This document shows, one piece after another, positions 12,631 through 25,359 of a DNA stretch of 64,000 nucleotides. Each line of letters opens with the position of its first letter. The stretch's first letter is position 1. The DNA is taken from assembly GCA_910592005.1 (NCBI GenBank), contig CAJVPP010000005.1, positions 16,838-80,837 of the forward strand. The letters run 5' to 3'. Source of the DNA: Funneliformis mosseae (lineage: Eukaryota; Glomeromycota; Glomeromycetes; Glomerales; Glomeraceae). A program made the position numbers and the translations under genes. Below the pieces are notes generated by a model. It made no database searches. It was not told the origin of the DNA and worked only from the letters and a program-made list of their open reading frames with translations.

Positions 12631-14335
12631 TTCCTAAAGGTAAATGAATTAGAGCCTCTTTTACAGATGCTCAAAAATAGAAAATTTGCTTAAAGAAGTT
12701 GCAAAAACTAACACCTAAAAATAAAGAACTTGTTAAAGAATTTAATGTTTCAAAATGGATGATATGTGATATTTTAAAAAATAGTAAAAAATGGTTGGCT
12801 CTAAAAATAGAATTTTATGAAACTTCACTTAAAAGACAACTTAAACTAAGTTTTTCACAAATCGAAGAAGCTTTAGGCTATTAGATCAAAAAAGTAATAA
12901 ATAATAACATTACCATTAATAGTGAACTATTAGTACAAAAAGCATATGATTTTGCAAAATTATTTAATATATAAGACTTTAAAGGGTCAGATAGATGGAT
13001 GATAAGTTTTAAAAAATAGTATAATCTTGAATATTACATAAGGCATAGAGAAGCAGCAAGTGCTTCTTTAGAAGATCTGGATGATATGCACAAAGATCTT
13101 CAAAATATTCTTGCAGAATATTCACTCAATAATATATTTAATATAGATAAAATTAGACTTTATTGAAAAATAGAGCTAAATCGTACTTTATCAACTGGAC
13201 TAGGTAAAATTAATTAATTAGATTAATTATAAATCAATATAAATAATTATACAAAATTAATACTTACTATACATATCTTATTAGTTGCAGGTAAAAAATA
13301 ATCTAAAGAGCGGGTTACTATTGCACTAAGCTGTAATATTTCAAGAACTGAAAAAATAAAGGTAATTTTTATTAAAAAAAATCAAAATCCTCGTGTTTTA
13401 AAAAATATTCCAAAATTATCATTACCAGTGTAGTATTATTGGAATAAAACAGCTTATATACAAGTTAGTATCTAGAATGATTAGCTAAAACTCTTTGATA
13501 CACATCTAAGATTTCAAAATCGGCATATAATCTTACATTATGATGGTACATCCACTTATATTTTATAAGAAAACACTATACTTTTTAATATTCATCTTCA
13601 CAAATTACCTTTTAATATAACTGCTCATCTTTAACCATGTGATGTTGAAATTATCAAAAGTTTTAAGGTAAGTACAATACATAAACTTAAAAAATATATA
13701 AAATAAAAATTACATATCAAATATATAATTTATTAATAAATATAGATGCAATATCAAAAGTTATTTTTACAAAATCATATTAAAGCATTTGATAATAATC
13801 AAGAAACTGGTTAACCTATACCTGAAATTACAATAAAAAAGGTAATTGAGTATGTAGCAAAAGTATGGGACCAAATAATACTGATGATGATAAAAGCATT
13901 GATACTAATTATTCAGATTTTATTAAATATGATGAAGTTAATAAAATATAAGATCTTATTAACTGATTAACTTTTAATATATATAAAAATCCAATTTCTG
14001 CTAAAGAATTTATATATTATGAAAAGGAAGAAACAAACTATCAGATGATAACTGATGAAAAAATTATAGAATTAATGAAAGAATTAGAAGAAGAACTAAA
14101 TACTAAAGAATCAAAAATTACTCTTATCAGTAATTATAAAGTAATAGCAACACTTAATCAAATAATTATGTATATAGAACAAAGATCTAATATAATTGAT
14201 TTTTCAAAAGATCAAATTCAGACAGTAAAAAAATTATAAAAATTAGTAGAACAGGAAGAATTTAATTCTAGGTGGCAAATTACATTAGATTTGTGTTTAA
14301 AAGATGTAGATAATAATGAATAGAAAATTTGTTTA
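12600..14335 (+). pseudogene. Decayed pogo/Tigger-type transposase (CENP-B HTH + DDE)
   Basis: Reading through stops and shifts on the plus strand gives an N-terminal Lys-rich HTH segment (12.6-12.9 kb), a CENP-B-type stretch with KAYDFAKLFNI and GSDRWMISFKK, then the DDE domain: FNIDKIRLY (first Asp), AGKKQSKERVTIALSCN, RFQNRHIILHYDGTSTY (second acidic region), NITAHL...PCDVEIIKSFK and YQKLFLQNHIKAFDN. This order matches DDE_1 transposases of the pogo/Tigger group. Many in-frame TAG/TAA/TGA codons fall where Trp or Gln is expected, so the copy is dead. Two or three AG/GT-bounded gaps (around 13.20-13.29 and 13.67-13.75 kb) look like former introns. Confidence 0.7.
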
Positions 14336-14339
14336 TAGC

Positions 14340-15005
14340 GAAGTGAATTAATTTTTTTTCATTACTAATAAAGTTATATGAAGTTTATATAGTAACCAAT
14401 TAAAATTTGACTTCCATTTTTTTATTGTGATTATATATTGAATTTAGATATGATATTTGATATCATTGTATAATAAATAAAATTTTAAAATTTGGTAAAG
14501 ATATTATCAAAATTTTTATTATAACGAATTGTAACCTTCAGAAATCAAGATTCATTATAAAAAGTTTTGATTGTATTACATAACAATTAAAAATTTTAAA
14601 TTAAAGTTATTAGTAATATATGTTTATAATATATCTAAAAACTATTTATTTTTACATTTAATATGATTATAAATGAAATAATTATCTGATTTTTAAGCAA
14701 AAATATGTATACATTTCATCACAAAATTAAATAAATATTAATTAATATATTAATCAATGTTGTTATTAATTAGACACTAATCAATGTAAAATAAAGTTGT
14801 TCTATTAATACTATGTGAATTAATGTGATTAATGTTAATCTAGAATAATGTAATTATGTGATTAATCGTATAATATAATGACATATCAATCAATTTATAT
14901 TTTTTATATTTTAAACTATTTTAATAGTAAATAATAGTATATATTTTTATAATATGAAATAAACATCTAATACTTACTACAATATTGTTTATTATAAATT
15001 AAAAT
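14340..15005. other. AT-rich spacer
   Basis: No coding remnant seen. It contains many overlapping copies of short words such as ATTAAT and AATCAATGT around 14.74-14.88 kb, without a clear period. Confidence 0.5.
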
Positions 15006-15009
15006 ATTA

Positions 15010-16930
15010 ATTAATATTTAAAATGAATAATTTCACTATTACTATCACTATCAATATTTTTAGCATCGATTCTTTTTAAATAATCTTCCATTTTATCTTT
15101 ACTATTATAATCTTTATTTTTAGCATCATTTAAATTAATTTTTTGGTTATTAAGTAAATGTGTATTATGTTTATTATTACTATTGATATAATTAGTCATA
15201 TCATTATCATTTTCTAAAAGTTCTTACCTTAAAGTTAATTTAAAATATATACAAATTAGTGCTATTTATTTCTTTTTATAATCAACTGAAAAATATCAAG
15301 TTAACTAAAAATTTACTCATTTTTGTACAATTAAATTAGAATCCCATTTGTTCATTCATTTCTAAACTTTTGAAAACATAATTTTAACTTGATCATATGT
15401 TGGATCTAAAAATATTAATGCTATTATAACATCAAATTTGATATTATTTTCATTTTGTAATTCTTCTTTACTAAATGCTCTTTGTAATATAATTTTAATA
15501 ATATATAGTGAGTTTAGATCGTTATCATTTATTTTTTTCTAAAGATCACATCTTGCTTTTGTAACTCTTTCTGATTTTTTCTATTATATAACCTCTGTAA
15601 GACTAGAAAACTGATTAAATTTATAAGAGAATAATTTAAAGAAATTATAAATAGCTTCTTTAATTTTTCAAATGTAAAAACTCCTATGATTTCAGAAATA
15701 TTCTAACATCTATATATTGAAAATAGTTATCATTATTATAAATAAATAAAACTAAATAAATAATAAACAAATTAATAAACATACTATCGAATGATTGGCT
15801 TTTCACAAATTATCCTATTCATTTAAATGGATAAGCTCCTGCATCTTCTGAAGATAATCTACTTAAATTTGTAATTTAAAAGCTTACTTAACTTCTGCAT
15901 TTGATAGATTTTTATTATTTGAAATAGTTTATGATAAGCTTTCATCATTAGAGTTTGCAATATAAAAGGATTAAAGATTTTAAAGTTAATAATGAATTTT
16001 AATTAAAAATAGTTTCAATATTAACATTCCATCACATATACTTGGTATCTCTTCTCTTTAAACGTTGTTTTAATTCTCCTCCATTTGTTTGTCCATTTAC
16101 CATAGCTAATCCTGATATTAAGGTTGTAAAAATATTTTGTAAGAGTTTTTGATTTTCAAGAACTTCATATTTTAATTCTTTGTTGCTTTTCTTTAAATTA
16201 TCTAATGATATGTACTATTTTAGCTGTTCTTCAAGAACTTTTTTGAGAGTAGATTAAATATTCAAATTAAGTTTACAATCTAATCAAAATATTTTTTAAA
16301 GTTGTATTATATATAATAAAAGATAATATTTTAATATTTGAATATAAATAATAAAAATTTACATTTTACTAATAAATTATTTAATTCTACTTCTTCTAAT
16401 CTTCTACATTTAACACCTTATTTTAAATTAATAATTAAATAAAACTAAATTAATAAAGATATAAAATGATAATAATACTTACTTGTCATTTTTTGTTGTT
16501 TACTAGCTTCCAATGTAGATGATAGTAATAAAATATTAGTAGTTAATTCTGATAAAACAGATCTCACTTTTATTATAGATTGCAATTCAGATTTATTAAA
16601 TAATAATATTTTCAGATGTCTTTTACTATTTTTGAAGATAGTTGCTGAATTAGACTATTATAAATAGTCATATTATATTTAACTTGATCATGAAACATAT
16701 CTTGATTCACCTTATTTTATTTTACAGAAGCAATAATTTTTGATTAATAAATAATGTGTTAATATTACAAAAAAAATATACTTGTCTTTTAATATCATTA
16801 TAAGCTGTTGAACTAAGTTCACTAACTTCATTAGTTAAAATATTTTGGTATTTTTAATCTTGTGATATAGATACTTATGCATTATTTTTAGGAGTTTTAG
16901 TCTTCATAATCTATAATTATATTATATTAT
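15010..16930 (-). pseudogene. Decayed multi-exon ORF with coiled-coil segments, family unknown
   Basis: The minus strand gives a run of coding-like pieces in order: KYQNILTNEVSELSSTAYND, then MTIYNSLIQQLSSKIV, SELTTNILLLSSTLEASKQQ, a heptad-like stretch LKKSNKELKYEVLENQKLLQ, then TLISGLAMVNGQTNGGELKQ, NAEVK...KMQELIHLNE, and an Asn/Asp/Lys-rich tail (15199-15011). The pieces are separated by gaps with intron-like GT and AG ends and interrupted by TAA/TAG codons. It lies between two transposase remnants and could be a passenger or second gene of an element, or a dead host gene. No function can be assigned. Confidence 0.4.
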
Positions 16931-17198
16931 CTCTCTTATTACTTATAAAATAATTTAATAAAATTTATTATGGATTTTTGAGTTAAAGATTTGCTGTTAA
17001 ATATATCTCTAAGAGATAAAGGTGAAATAGTAGAACTATCAACTGTATTAGTTATATTATCATTCTTTTTCTTTCTATTATGTCATAAATTCAATGATGT
17101 TATTATAAAAAATTTCTGTACGTTAAAAAGAAAAAAATAATATAAAATTTTTAAAATACAATTAACCAAATTGATTATCAATAATTAATATAACATAT

Positions 17199-19846
17199 TA
17201 TGCAAATGGCTTAGTCGCATCAAATGGCTAAGCTACTACTGAAATTTGTGCCAATGATTACCAAATTTAAATCAAAATTTTATTAGTTAAAAGACCAACA
17301 TATAACAGGAATATAATCAAGTAATCATTTTTAAACGTGTATCATTTATATCTTTTCACTTTATTAACTTATTCAATTAAATAAAATTACAATGCCAAAA
17401 CTAAATAAATGTACTAAACAGTCTCAGAATGCTATTAAAAAGTATTGAAAGCAAAAAAAAATCCCAAAGTATCTTTAGAATTATTAAATGCTGAACCTGA
17501 TATGATTGATGAATCATGGTTTAATACTTTTTGGATAGAAGGTGAGGAAACTCAATTCAATGATGAAGAAATTACAAATGGAATGAAAAAATTGCAATTA
17601 AATATATTAGAACAACTAATTGAAAATGCAAAAAAGGCATATACATAGAATATAAATTTACATAAACTAATTTACAATAGTGATGCATAATCAACATTAT
17701 GTAATAAAAGAGTATATTGGCAAAAAACAGCTTTTAGTTCTAAAAAGATTACTGAAATATTTCTAACAAACAAAGTTGCTGCTGAACTTAATACAAATCC
17801 CACATTTTTCACATTTGAAAACACATATGACAGCAGCGATAATGATAATGAATTCACTTTGAAATCTTTGAATTCATTATTAAAGAAGAAGAAAGATAAT
17901 TTACGGCTTCAAACAGTAAGTCAATTTCTCCATTTTGTCTGAGATTACGGATTTATTAAGATGGATGCAAGTAATCTTCTTATCTAAAGCTTAAACAAAG
18001 ATCCTTAGCAAGCATGACTTATCCATTTGTAAGTGAACTAATGGCTTAAAAATGGTATAATAGTTACGTCTAAATGTGGTCGTCATGCAAAAGTTAGGTC
18101 TCTTGTTCTTTATGAAGACCTCAAATTGCAAGTTACTGAATATTTACACACACATAAGTTCAAATTGAATGTTACTAATTTCATAAAATTATCAAGGATG
18201 AGGTTATTCCTGCTCTTAGAATAGAAGAAAAAACAAGTATCTCATATTTAATTACGCGTAAATGGCTGCATATACTTGGCTGGAAATATAAAAACTATTC
18301 AAAGAATATTTACTTAAATGGTTATAAGTGTAAAGATTTAGTAGCAGATAGGTATTAATTTTTACAGCAATGGGCAGAATTGCGAGAATGAATAGCTATC
18401 TACGAAGGCGAATATTTAAAACAGTTTATTTCACCTATACTTGCACCAAATGTTCTTGAAATCATTCCCGTTACTCATGATGAATTTATTTTTATGTCAA
18501 TGATAATATTGTTCAAGCTTGGGATCTAGCAGAAGAGAATCAACTTTGTCACAAGTCATAAGGTCTTAGAATTCACATAAGCAACTTTTTCTGTAAATCT
18601 ATTAGACGACTCTTGACTCTTAAAAGAGGATTGTTTTACTAATGATTTACTTCCTAATGGTAAGCAGCTTGTGTATACTGAAACTTACGTTATAATGTAT
18701 TCTGGTATTAATTGTGATGGCTGGTGGAAAAATGAAGATATTGTTAAACAAGTAAAAGAGTGAGCCATTCCAATATTTGAATGTACTTATCCAGGAAAAG
18801 TTGCATTGTTCATATTTGATAATAGTTGCAACCATAATGTATTTACTGATGATGCATTGGTAGTTTCAAGAATGAACATGAAGGATGGCAGAAAATACTA
18901 CTCTTTCGTGATGGTAAATTGCTTAATGATTTACTTACATTATGATATTTATAGATGTTGATGGTGTTATAAAGTCTAAAGGTATCCAGCGAGTTCTTGA
19001 AAAGTGTGATTTATGAATACTGGGTTTAAAAAGAAAATGTAATGTGTATTATAATATAATCTTGATCCAAATAAACTAGACTGCTGTATAACACATATCC
19101 TTTCTGCTCAACTTAACTTTGCATCACAAAGAATACATCTACAGGAGATAAGTTGCAATTAATATGATATTCATTATTTCAAATATAACAAAACATATAA
19201 AATACTTATTTTTTTAGGTTATTAAGGCAGCTGGACATATGTGCATATTCTACCTGAAGTTTCACTGTGAACTTAATTATATTGAGTCCTTTTGAACAGA
19301 GGTGAAGTGATACTTACGTCTTTACTGCAATTATTCATTCAATCATCTTAAAAAAGTTGTATCGTGTACATTAGATTCCATTAGCCTAATGAAAATTTAC
19401 CAGTTCTCTTATTATTCTACACGTTACATGAGTGTTTATAAATATGAACTTTCAGGTAAGATGGCTGTCTTTGCAGTCAAGCAGTATTAGTTTCATTATA
19501 GAGTTTCTGAAATTGTTTTAAAAGAATTTGGTAACATGTAAAATACAAAAAAACTTTTTTTTCGCTAAATAAATATGGTCATATGAGTAATATGCACCAA
19601 TAATATTCTTTCATGTGATACTGGTAGCACTAAAAATTTCTCTAATACTATTAAAATTAGAGTTGAAAAAATTCTAATTAAATTAAATTTTATAATAAAA
19701 TGGATAAAAAAAATACATGGTTTTGTAGACCATATCAAAGACTATTAAATTACGTATATTTTTTTAATAGTTATATATTTAAATAAAATTTCTCTACATT
19801 TTGAAATCATTAAAAATCCTTGGATGGGACTAAGCCATTTGCACTA
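17199..19846 (+). mobile_element. TIR-bounded DNA transposon, about 2.64 kb, inactivated
   Basis: The left end at 17201 reads TGCAAATGGCTTAGTC and continues GCATC. The right end, at 19843-19820 on the opposite strand, reads TGCAAATGGCTTAGTC and continues CCATCC. TA dinucleotides lie at 17199-17200 and 19845-19846, consistent with a TA target duplication apart from one extra base on the right. The transposase remnant inside runs left to right, in the expected position. A second partial copy of the end motif (CAAATGGCTAAGC) follows the left TIR at 17221. Confidence 0.75.
17393..19550 (+). pseudogene. Transposase remnant of the 2.64 kb TIR element (DDE type)
   Basis: Plus-strand pieces, read through stops and frameshifts: MPKLNKCTKQSQNAIKKY, SLELLNAEPDMIDESWFNTF, FLTNKVAAELN, RKWLHILGWKYKNYSKNIYL, VTHDEF (probable first Asp region), ENQLCHKS-GLRIHISNF, ETYVIMYSGINCDGWW, AIPIFECTYPGKVALFIFDN (second Asp), and, after a gap, AAGHMCIFYLKFHCELNYIE (catalytic Glu) and YSTRYMSVYKYELSGK. 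This pattern matches a DDE transposase family widespread in basidiomycete and Rhizophagus genomes whose C-terminus reads FHCELN-x-IE and RYM-x-x-Y. The copy has many stop codons and is not functional. Confidence 0.7.
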
Positions 19847-20164
19847 TAGTTAATATTGATATAATAAAGTATAAATAATTAAACAATAGCTTATTTTTTT
19901 TTGTTATATTTTAAAAATGTTTTTTTACTCATCTCAATAATATAAACAGACTTTTTCACATTAATATGCTCTTCATAAACTTATAAAAACACATTAAGGT
20001 CAGACATACTGTAAGATATTAAATAGAATTTTGGAAATTTTTCATTGAAGAAAATATAACTAAATATTCTGAAAATAAAAATATAATAGTTGAAGATAAA
20101 AAAATGGTATTTTTTTTCATATTATACTTTATTAATTATACATTGTTATACTGTATAACAATTT

Positions 20165-22700
20165 AATGATATAAAAGAAAAATGAATATACTAATACAGA
20201 TAAAGATAAATTTGATAAATTTGATATAAATATATTTTCAGAAGTAAATGAATTTAACGATATAAATGTAAGTAAAAATAATAATATTATTAAAATATTA
20301 TCAGAAAAATATATTATAGAAGATAACGAAGAATCTGAAAAACCTGAAAAAGAACACATTTATGATTATACTCTACAAACTCATAAAACAACATATCAAT
20401 TAATATAAGATCTATTTCAAAATATAATATTCTCAATTTCCTGATAATACTTATGCTGATTTTATAGAACTTGTATCAATACACCACTTTTCTAATTCAG
20501 CTGAAAATGATATATTAAAATGTTTTGAAAACATTATCTTTGAAAAAATGTAATTTTATTAGCAAATACAACATAAGAATATGAATTTGTAAATTCTATA
20601 AATATAAAGTACTTATTGTATTTTAAAATAAAAATCTAAGAATATGAAAATGAGAAATATTATCTTCATCATCATTCTATCTTTAATGCTATTAAAGAAC
20701 TTTTATTTAATACTGATATTTTAAACATTATCAATGGGATTTTTCACCAAAATATAGTGTTAATAGTGATAGATATTATGAATGAATATATGAAAAGCAA
20801 TAGTCTAGAATGTAGTAAGAATGTGCTTAAGAATTAATCAAAACAGAAATGAAATGTTTTATCTATAATATTATATTTTGATGCTATTACATTAGATCAC
20901 CTTGAAAAAAATTCTGAATACCCTGTTTATTTATCATTAAAAAATATATAAAATTAGCATAAAAATAAACGTAATGCTAAAGTTTCACTAGGTTCTTACC
21001 TAAATTAAAATAAATTCATAATCACAAAGATAATAAAAAAAGTTTTATAATAGCTAAAAGAATATTATACCAATATTGTTTTAATATTATAACACAATTA
21101 ATTTATGAAAAATTAGAAAGTAATAGTATAGATATTATAACTGATGACCAGATAATTTGAGCTTTTCTATTCCTTGAATTTATTGGTAACCTACCTGAAA
21201 ATGCTGCATTTAGAATTCTTCTACATATAAATGTTTATATTACATTTGTACCATTATAATTGATAAGTTAAATAAACTTGATTTATCAAATTCTTAAATA
21301 AAATTACGAATACTTAATAATGTGTAATATATTTTAAATGCTAATATTACTCATGAATATTCAATTTATCTAATGCATAATATCTTTTGAAAATTTCAGT
21401 AAATAATTACAATTTCTAATTAATTTTCTTATAATAAAAATTAATTTTAATTATTTAATATTTATTTATAATCTATAATAATGAATTAAATATTTATAGT
21501 ATTACAGTTCTAGATCGTATATATCACTATGATTTTGGATTATTTAATTATCAGATTCACTTTACTTATAGATATATTCAACTATATTGTGATAGAGAAG
21601 GTATTGACAAATTTAATAGATACTTAACAGAAATCCCTTATTTTTCTAAACTTAAATCCTTTAAAGATAGTCTTGACAATATTATATATTTTACTGTAAC
21701 AAAATTCTGAAACATGATGAAACAATTAATTTTTGTTATTAATAGTTTAATTATTATAAAACACAAACTAAATTTAAACCAAAATCAAGTAAAACAATAT
21801 AATAAGAAGCTTGTTGAATTATTTTTATCATAAAATAAAATGTATAACTTTAACTGTAAAAAATCTTTTGCAGATTCAGAACTTAATAATTTTCAGGTAA
21901 ATTTTATAAGATTTTTAAATTATATTTAGATCAGAATCCAGAAATAATTTTAATTTTAATAATAAATTTAGGAATTGATTACTGATTAGACAAAGAAATT
22001 TATTGCTTTATTTACACTAATTGTAAATACCAGAATGAAATATCAAAAATTACACAATTGATGTTATCATATTATTACTTCTATATAGGAATATAAAGCA
22101 ATAAATGGTTTCATAACTGAAACATATGAATCATTATACAAATATTATGTAAAAATTCCATATAGAATGAGCAATTATCAATACATAACTTCACAAATAA
22201 TTAAGACGGTAAATTTACTTTCTTTAATAAAAATTTTATAATTAATTATTAATATTTAAATAATCAATATTAGGTATGACACAACAGCATTCTTAAATAT
22301 TTTCAAAGAATAATATTACTAATAATTAAATATTATTATAATACATCAGTATTAAGTAGATTTGATAGTAGTTTTGTGTTATCAAATTTTAATAAATTTA
22401 TCAATGAATACAAAACTACTCATTCTTTAGCATTAGAAACTGAAAAGGTATTCGATATATTAATTAATTCATTAAATTAATATTTTGATATGATTCAAGA
22501 TATTATTGAAGATGATGTTAAAATAATACTTATTAAATGGTATACTAATACATTTGTTAGAAATACGAACAAAAGTAGCTATTATAATATGCTAGCTTTT
22601 AGTGATATTACAATTAATATAGATGAAGAAAAAGATCAGGCATATAATACATTTAATGAAGTATGCTTTGCTAAAGTAAGTTAAAAGTTTATTAATTAAT
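20165..22700 (+). pseudogene. Decayed Plavaka-type transposase
   Basis: Plus-strand fragments in order: ILYFDAITLDHLEKNSEYPV followed by YLSLKNI and KRNAKVSLGSYL (the D-x-T-x-x-D-H core of Plavaka transposases), AKRILYQYCFNIITQLIYEK, FLEFIGNLPENAAFRILLHI, then, after an intron-like gap, VLDRIYHYDFGLFNYQIHFT, KAINGFITETYESLYKYYVK and IPYRMSNYQ. The order and wording follow the fungal Plavaka (CACTA-related) family, including the TETYESLHK-like motif. In-frame stops and intron remnants are scattered throughout. I could not find the CACTA-like termini by eye, so element ends are undefined. Domain call fairly strong, boundaries weak. Confidence 0.65.
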
Positions 22701-22804
22701 TTTTTTATTTATATTAAAACTAATTTACATAAAATAAAACTTTAATGTTATTCAGTTTAAAAATTTTCAATCATGAAGAGTAAGAACTAGTATTTGTTAA
22801 CTGG

Positions 22805-23365
22805 TATTAAAGTTCTGAACAATTTAGATTAATCTAAAGATTTTTTAGATCAGTTTAGTTTAGATCAGTTTCAGATTGCATAAAAATCAATCCAAAAATT
22901 TTCTGTTCAGTTCAGATTTTTTCAGATTATAATTCTAATCTGAACTAAAAAAAAATCTGAACTGAACTGATAATTTTAGATTAATCTGAAAGTTCAGTTT
23001 GATTATATGTGAAACTCTTGAAAGATCACAAAATTTGTGAATTCTCTAAAAGAATTGTAAAAATTTAGCGAAACTCTTAAAGAATTATAATTTTTTGCAG
23101 TTTCTTTTTGAATTTCGCAAAAAAATCATGAAAATCTTAGAGAATTGCAAATTTTTGTGATTACTTATCGAATTTTGCAAATTTTCACAAACCTTGAAAA
23201 GAAATTCACAATTTTTTGCAATTTTTCTAGAGTTTCACATATAAATTGCAGATTCCTTATATAATCAAACTGTAATTTCAGATTAATCTGAAAATTCCAA
23301 TTCAGTTCAGATACATATTAGTATCTAATCTTGACTGAACTGAACTATTTAGAGCTTTAACTGAT
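22805..23365. repeat. Foldback-like inverted repeat element, about 0.56 kb
   Basis: The two halves are imperfect reverse complements of each other over more than 150 bp. Near 22970-23010 the left arm reads GATTAATCTGAAAGTTCAGT and GATTATATGTGAAACTC; the right arm (opposite strand, 23305-23215) reads CAGATTAATCTGAAATTACA and TATATGTGAAACTCTAGAAA. Outermost words are TTAAAGTTCTGAA (left) and TTAAAGCTCTAAA (right, opposite strand). Both arms contain short direct repeats such as TCAGTTCAGAT and TTTAGATCAG. No ORF. Confidence 0.65.
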
Positions 23366-23927
23366 ATGATTTAAATATAATGATACATATTGGCTACTCA
23401 AATATGATTATTCTCTTATAAAAACTATTCTGATATATACAGTCATAGCAATTGATTACATTGTTAAACTAGTTTACATTGTCTCATATTTTGAAAAGAC
23501 TAACAAATATTTTATAAATTTATTTATTTTTTAAAGAACATAAAAAATATATAATAAAAGTAATATAATTAGAAAAACAAATAAAATATAACAAATATAA
23601 AAAGGCATATGTAACAAACAACTAAAACAAGACGTTAAACAATGTTTAAATAAACAATAAGTTGTTTAATTTATCAAATAAGATGTTAAACAATATCTAA
23701 CTAATTGACTAGTTGTTTAATGTTTAAATATTACATTATTTATTGCATTAAAATTTCCGTTTTTTATCGATATATTGAATTATGTTTTCTTAACATCCTA
23801 AAGTTTGGATAAATAAAAATATTATTTTTATGTAAATCTGAATATACTTATATTTTTATGTTTATTTTAAAAAATTTATACATCAAAAATTATTGAAAAT
23901 GTTAAATAAAACTGTTTATAAAGTATT

Positions 23928-24090
23928 TGGGCTTTTTGCAATAAAAAGGAAAAAAACTACCAAAAAAATTTTTTTTTGAGTTAATGTTAAATCTGAACTT
24001 ATTTTATTAAAAAAATAATATTTAGCTTATAAAACAAAAAAAAATTTTTTTGGTAATTTCCTCCCTTTTTATTGCAAAGAGCTCATTTCA
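23928..24090. mobile_element. MITE-like element with ~48-bp terminal inverted repeats
   Basis: Left end GGGCTTTTTGCAATAAAAAG continues GAAAAAAACTACC and a poly-A/T junction. The right end on the opposite strand reads GAGCTCTTTGCAATAAAAAG, continues GGAGGAAATTACC and the same junction. About 60 bp of AT-rich spacer separates them. No coding capacity. Confidence 0.65.
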
Positions 24091-25145
24091 TTTAGTTAAT
24101 CAATAACATTTCAAAAATCTTTTAATATTTAAATGAATAATTATTTTTTAAATATAAACTTATATTTATTTCTTTAATAAAAAGATTTTAATATATATAA
24201 TACAATTAAAATAAATATAACAAGTTTTTTATAAAAATTAAAAAGAAAAAAATAAAATAAATGATTAAAACTTTTTGTTTGATATAATTATTGATAATGT
24301 ATTAATAGTACTATAATAATAGTTTTATAACACTGCTTAATATTATATATATTATTAATAGAGAAAGGTAATAGAATTTTTAAGAATATAGAAAATCTAG
24401 AGATAAGTATTTATAGTAAAAAGTTAAAGCAAATTTTAATGGTTTATTTTGTAAAACTATAGCAATATCTAAAATAATTGATTACTATAATCATAATATA
24501 TAAACTTTGATACAGTTAACTAATTATAAAGTTATTATTCAATGTAATTAACCTTTAGTTAAATATCATTATTTTCTTATCTTATTAATAAAAAATAGAA
24601 ATAATAAAAAATCATAAAAGCTTTAGATTTAACTTTAAATCATAAATTAATTAAGGATATTTAAATAATAATAACTCTTTAAAAAGAACCACTCATAGTA
24701 ATGATAATAATCTATCAGATAGGATGGAAAATATACTTGATAAAAATGCATAAAAATTTATGTATTAGATTCAATCAAATTACTATTATGCAGATTAAAT
24801 AATAATAAGCATTATATAAAGGAGAAACAGAGAAGCTTGTCTGTAATATCATTATTAATATAAAAAAAATACTGGAAAAGCATTACAGAATCCTCTGAAA
24901 TCAAATTATTAGTATAATTAATGTAATGTTTCATTATGCTGCAATAAAAGTCAGCAAATATGTTTTAAAGACGTTTACAATTTTAAAGAATAAATTAGTA
25001 ATAGTATTTTAATATCAAAATTACAACTGTATTCATCAATTATTAATAAAAATTATGGTTTTATAATTTTTTCTTAATATTTATTGCTAAATTTTAATCA
25101 TAAAGAAATTATGAATATAAATGAAAATTTCTTTTAAATATAAAA
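24091..25145 (+). other. AT-rich stretch with short coding-like remnants
   Basis: Scattered pieces on the plus strand (for example YSSIINKNYGFIIFS near 25.03 kb and KEIMNINENF near 25.10 kb) look like the tail of a decayed ORF, but no family is recognised. Nothing else is supportable. Confidence 0.35.
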
Positions 25146-25359
25146 AAAAAATCCGGAATAAATCACGGGATACGGATAATGTTAAGTTACAATCCGTCCC
25201 GTTATGGAGTCAATTGTTTATTACACTTAAGAAATAAGGTAAATATGTCAAATAAAAATCTAGCTTATTTATTATAAAGCCAAACAATAATGATATACTT
25301 TGTTATACAAGGTCGATATTATACATATAGTAGGTAATTAAATTAAAAACAAACATCAT

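Noticed and set aside
14740..14880. CRISPR-like or centromeric array of AATCAATGT/ATTAAT words
   Set aside because: Spacing is irregular and the words overlap; composition bias explains them, and CRISPR arrays do not occur in fungal nuclear DNA.
20132..20359. 75-residue minus-strand ORF inside the Plavaka region
   Set aside because: It is antisense to the plus-strand transposase remnant and shows only Ser/Ile/Leu bias.
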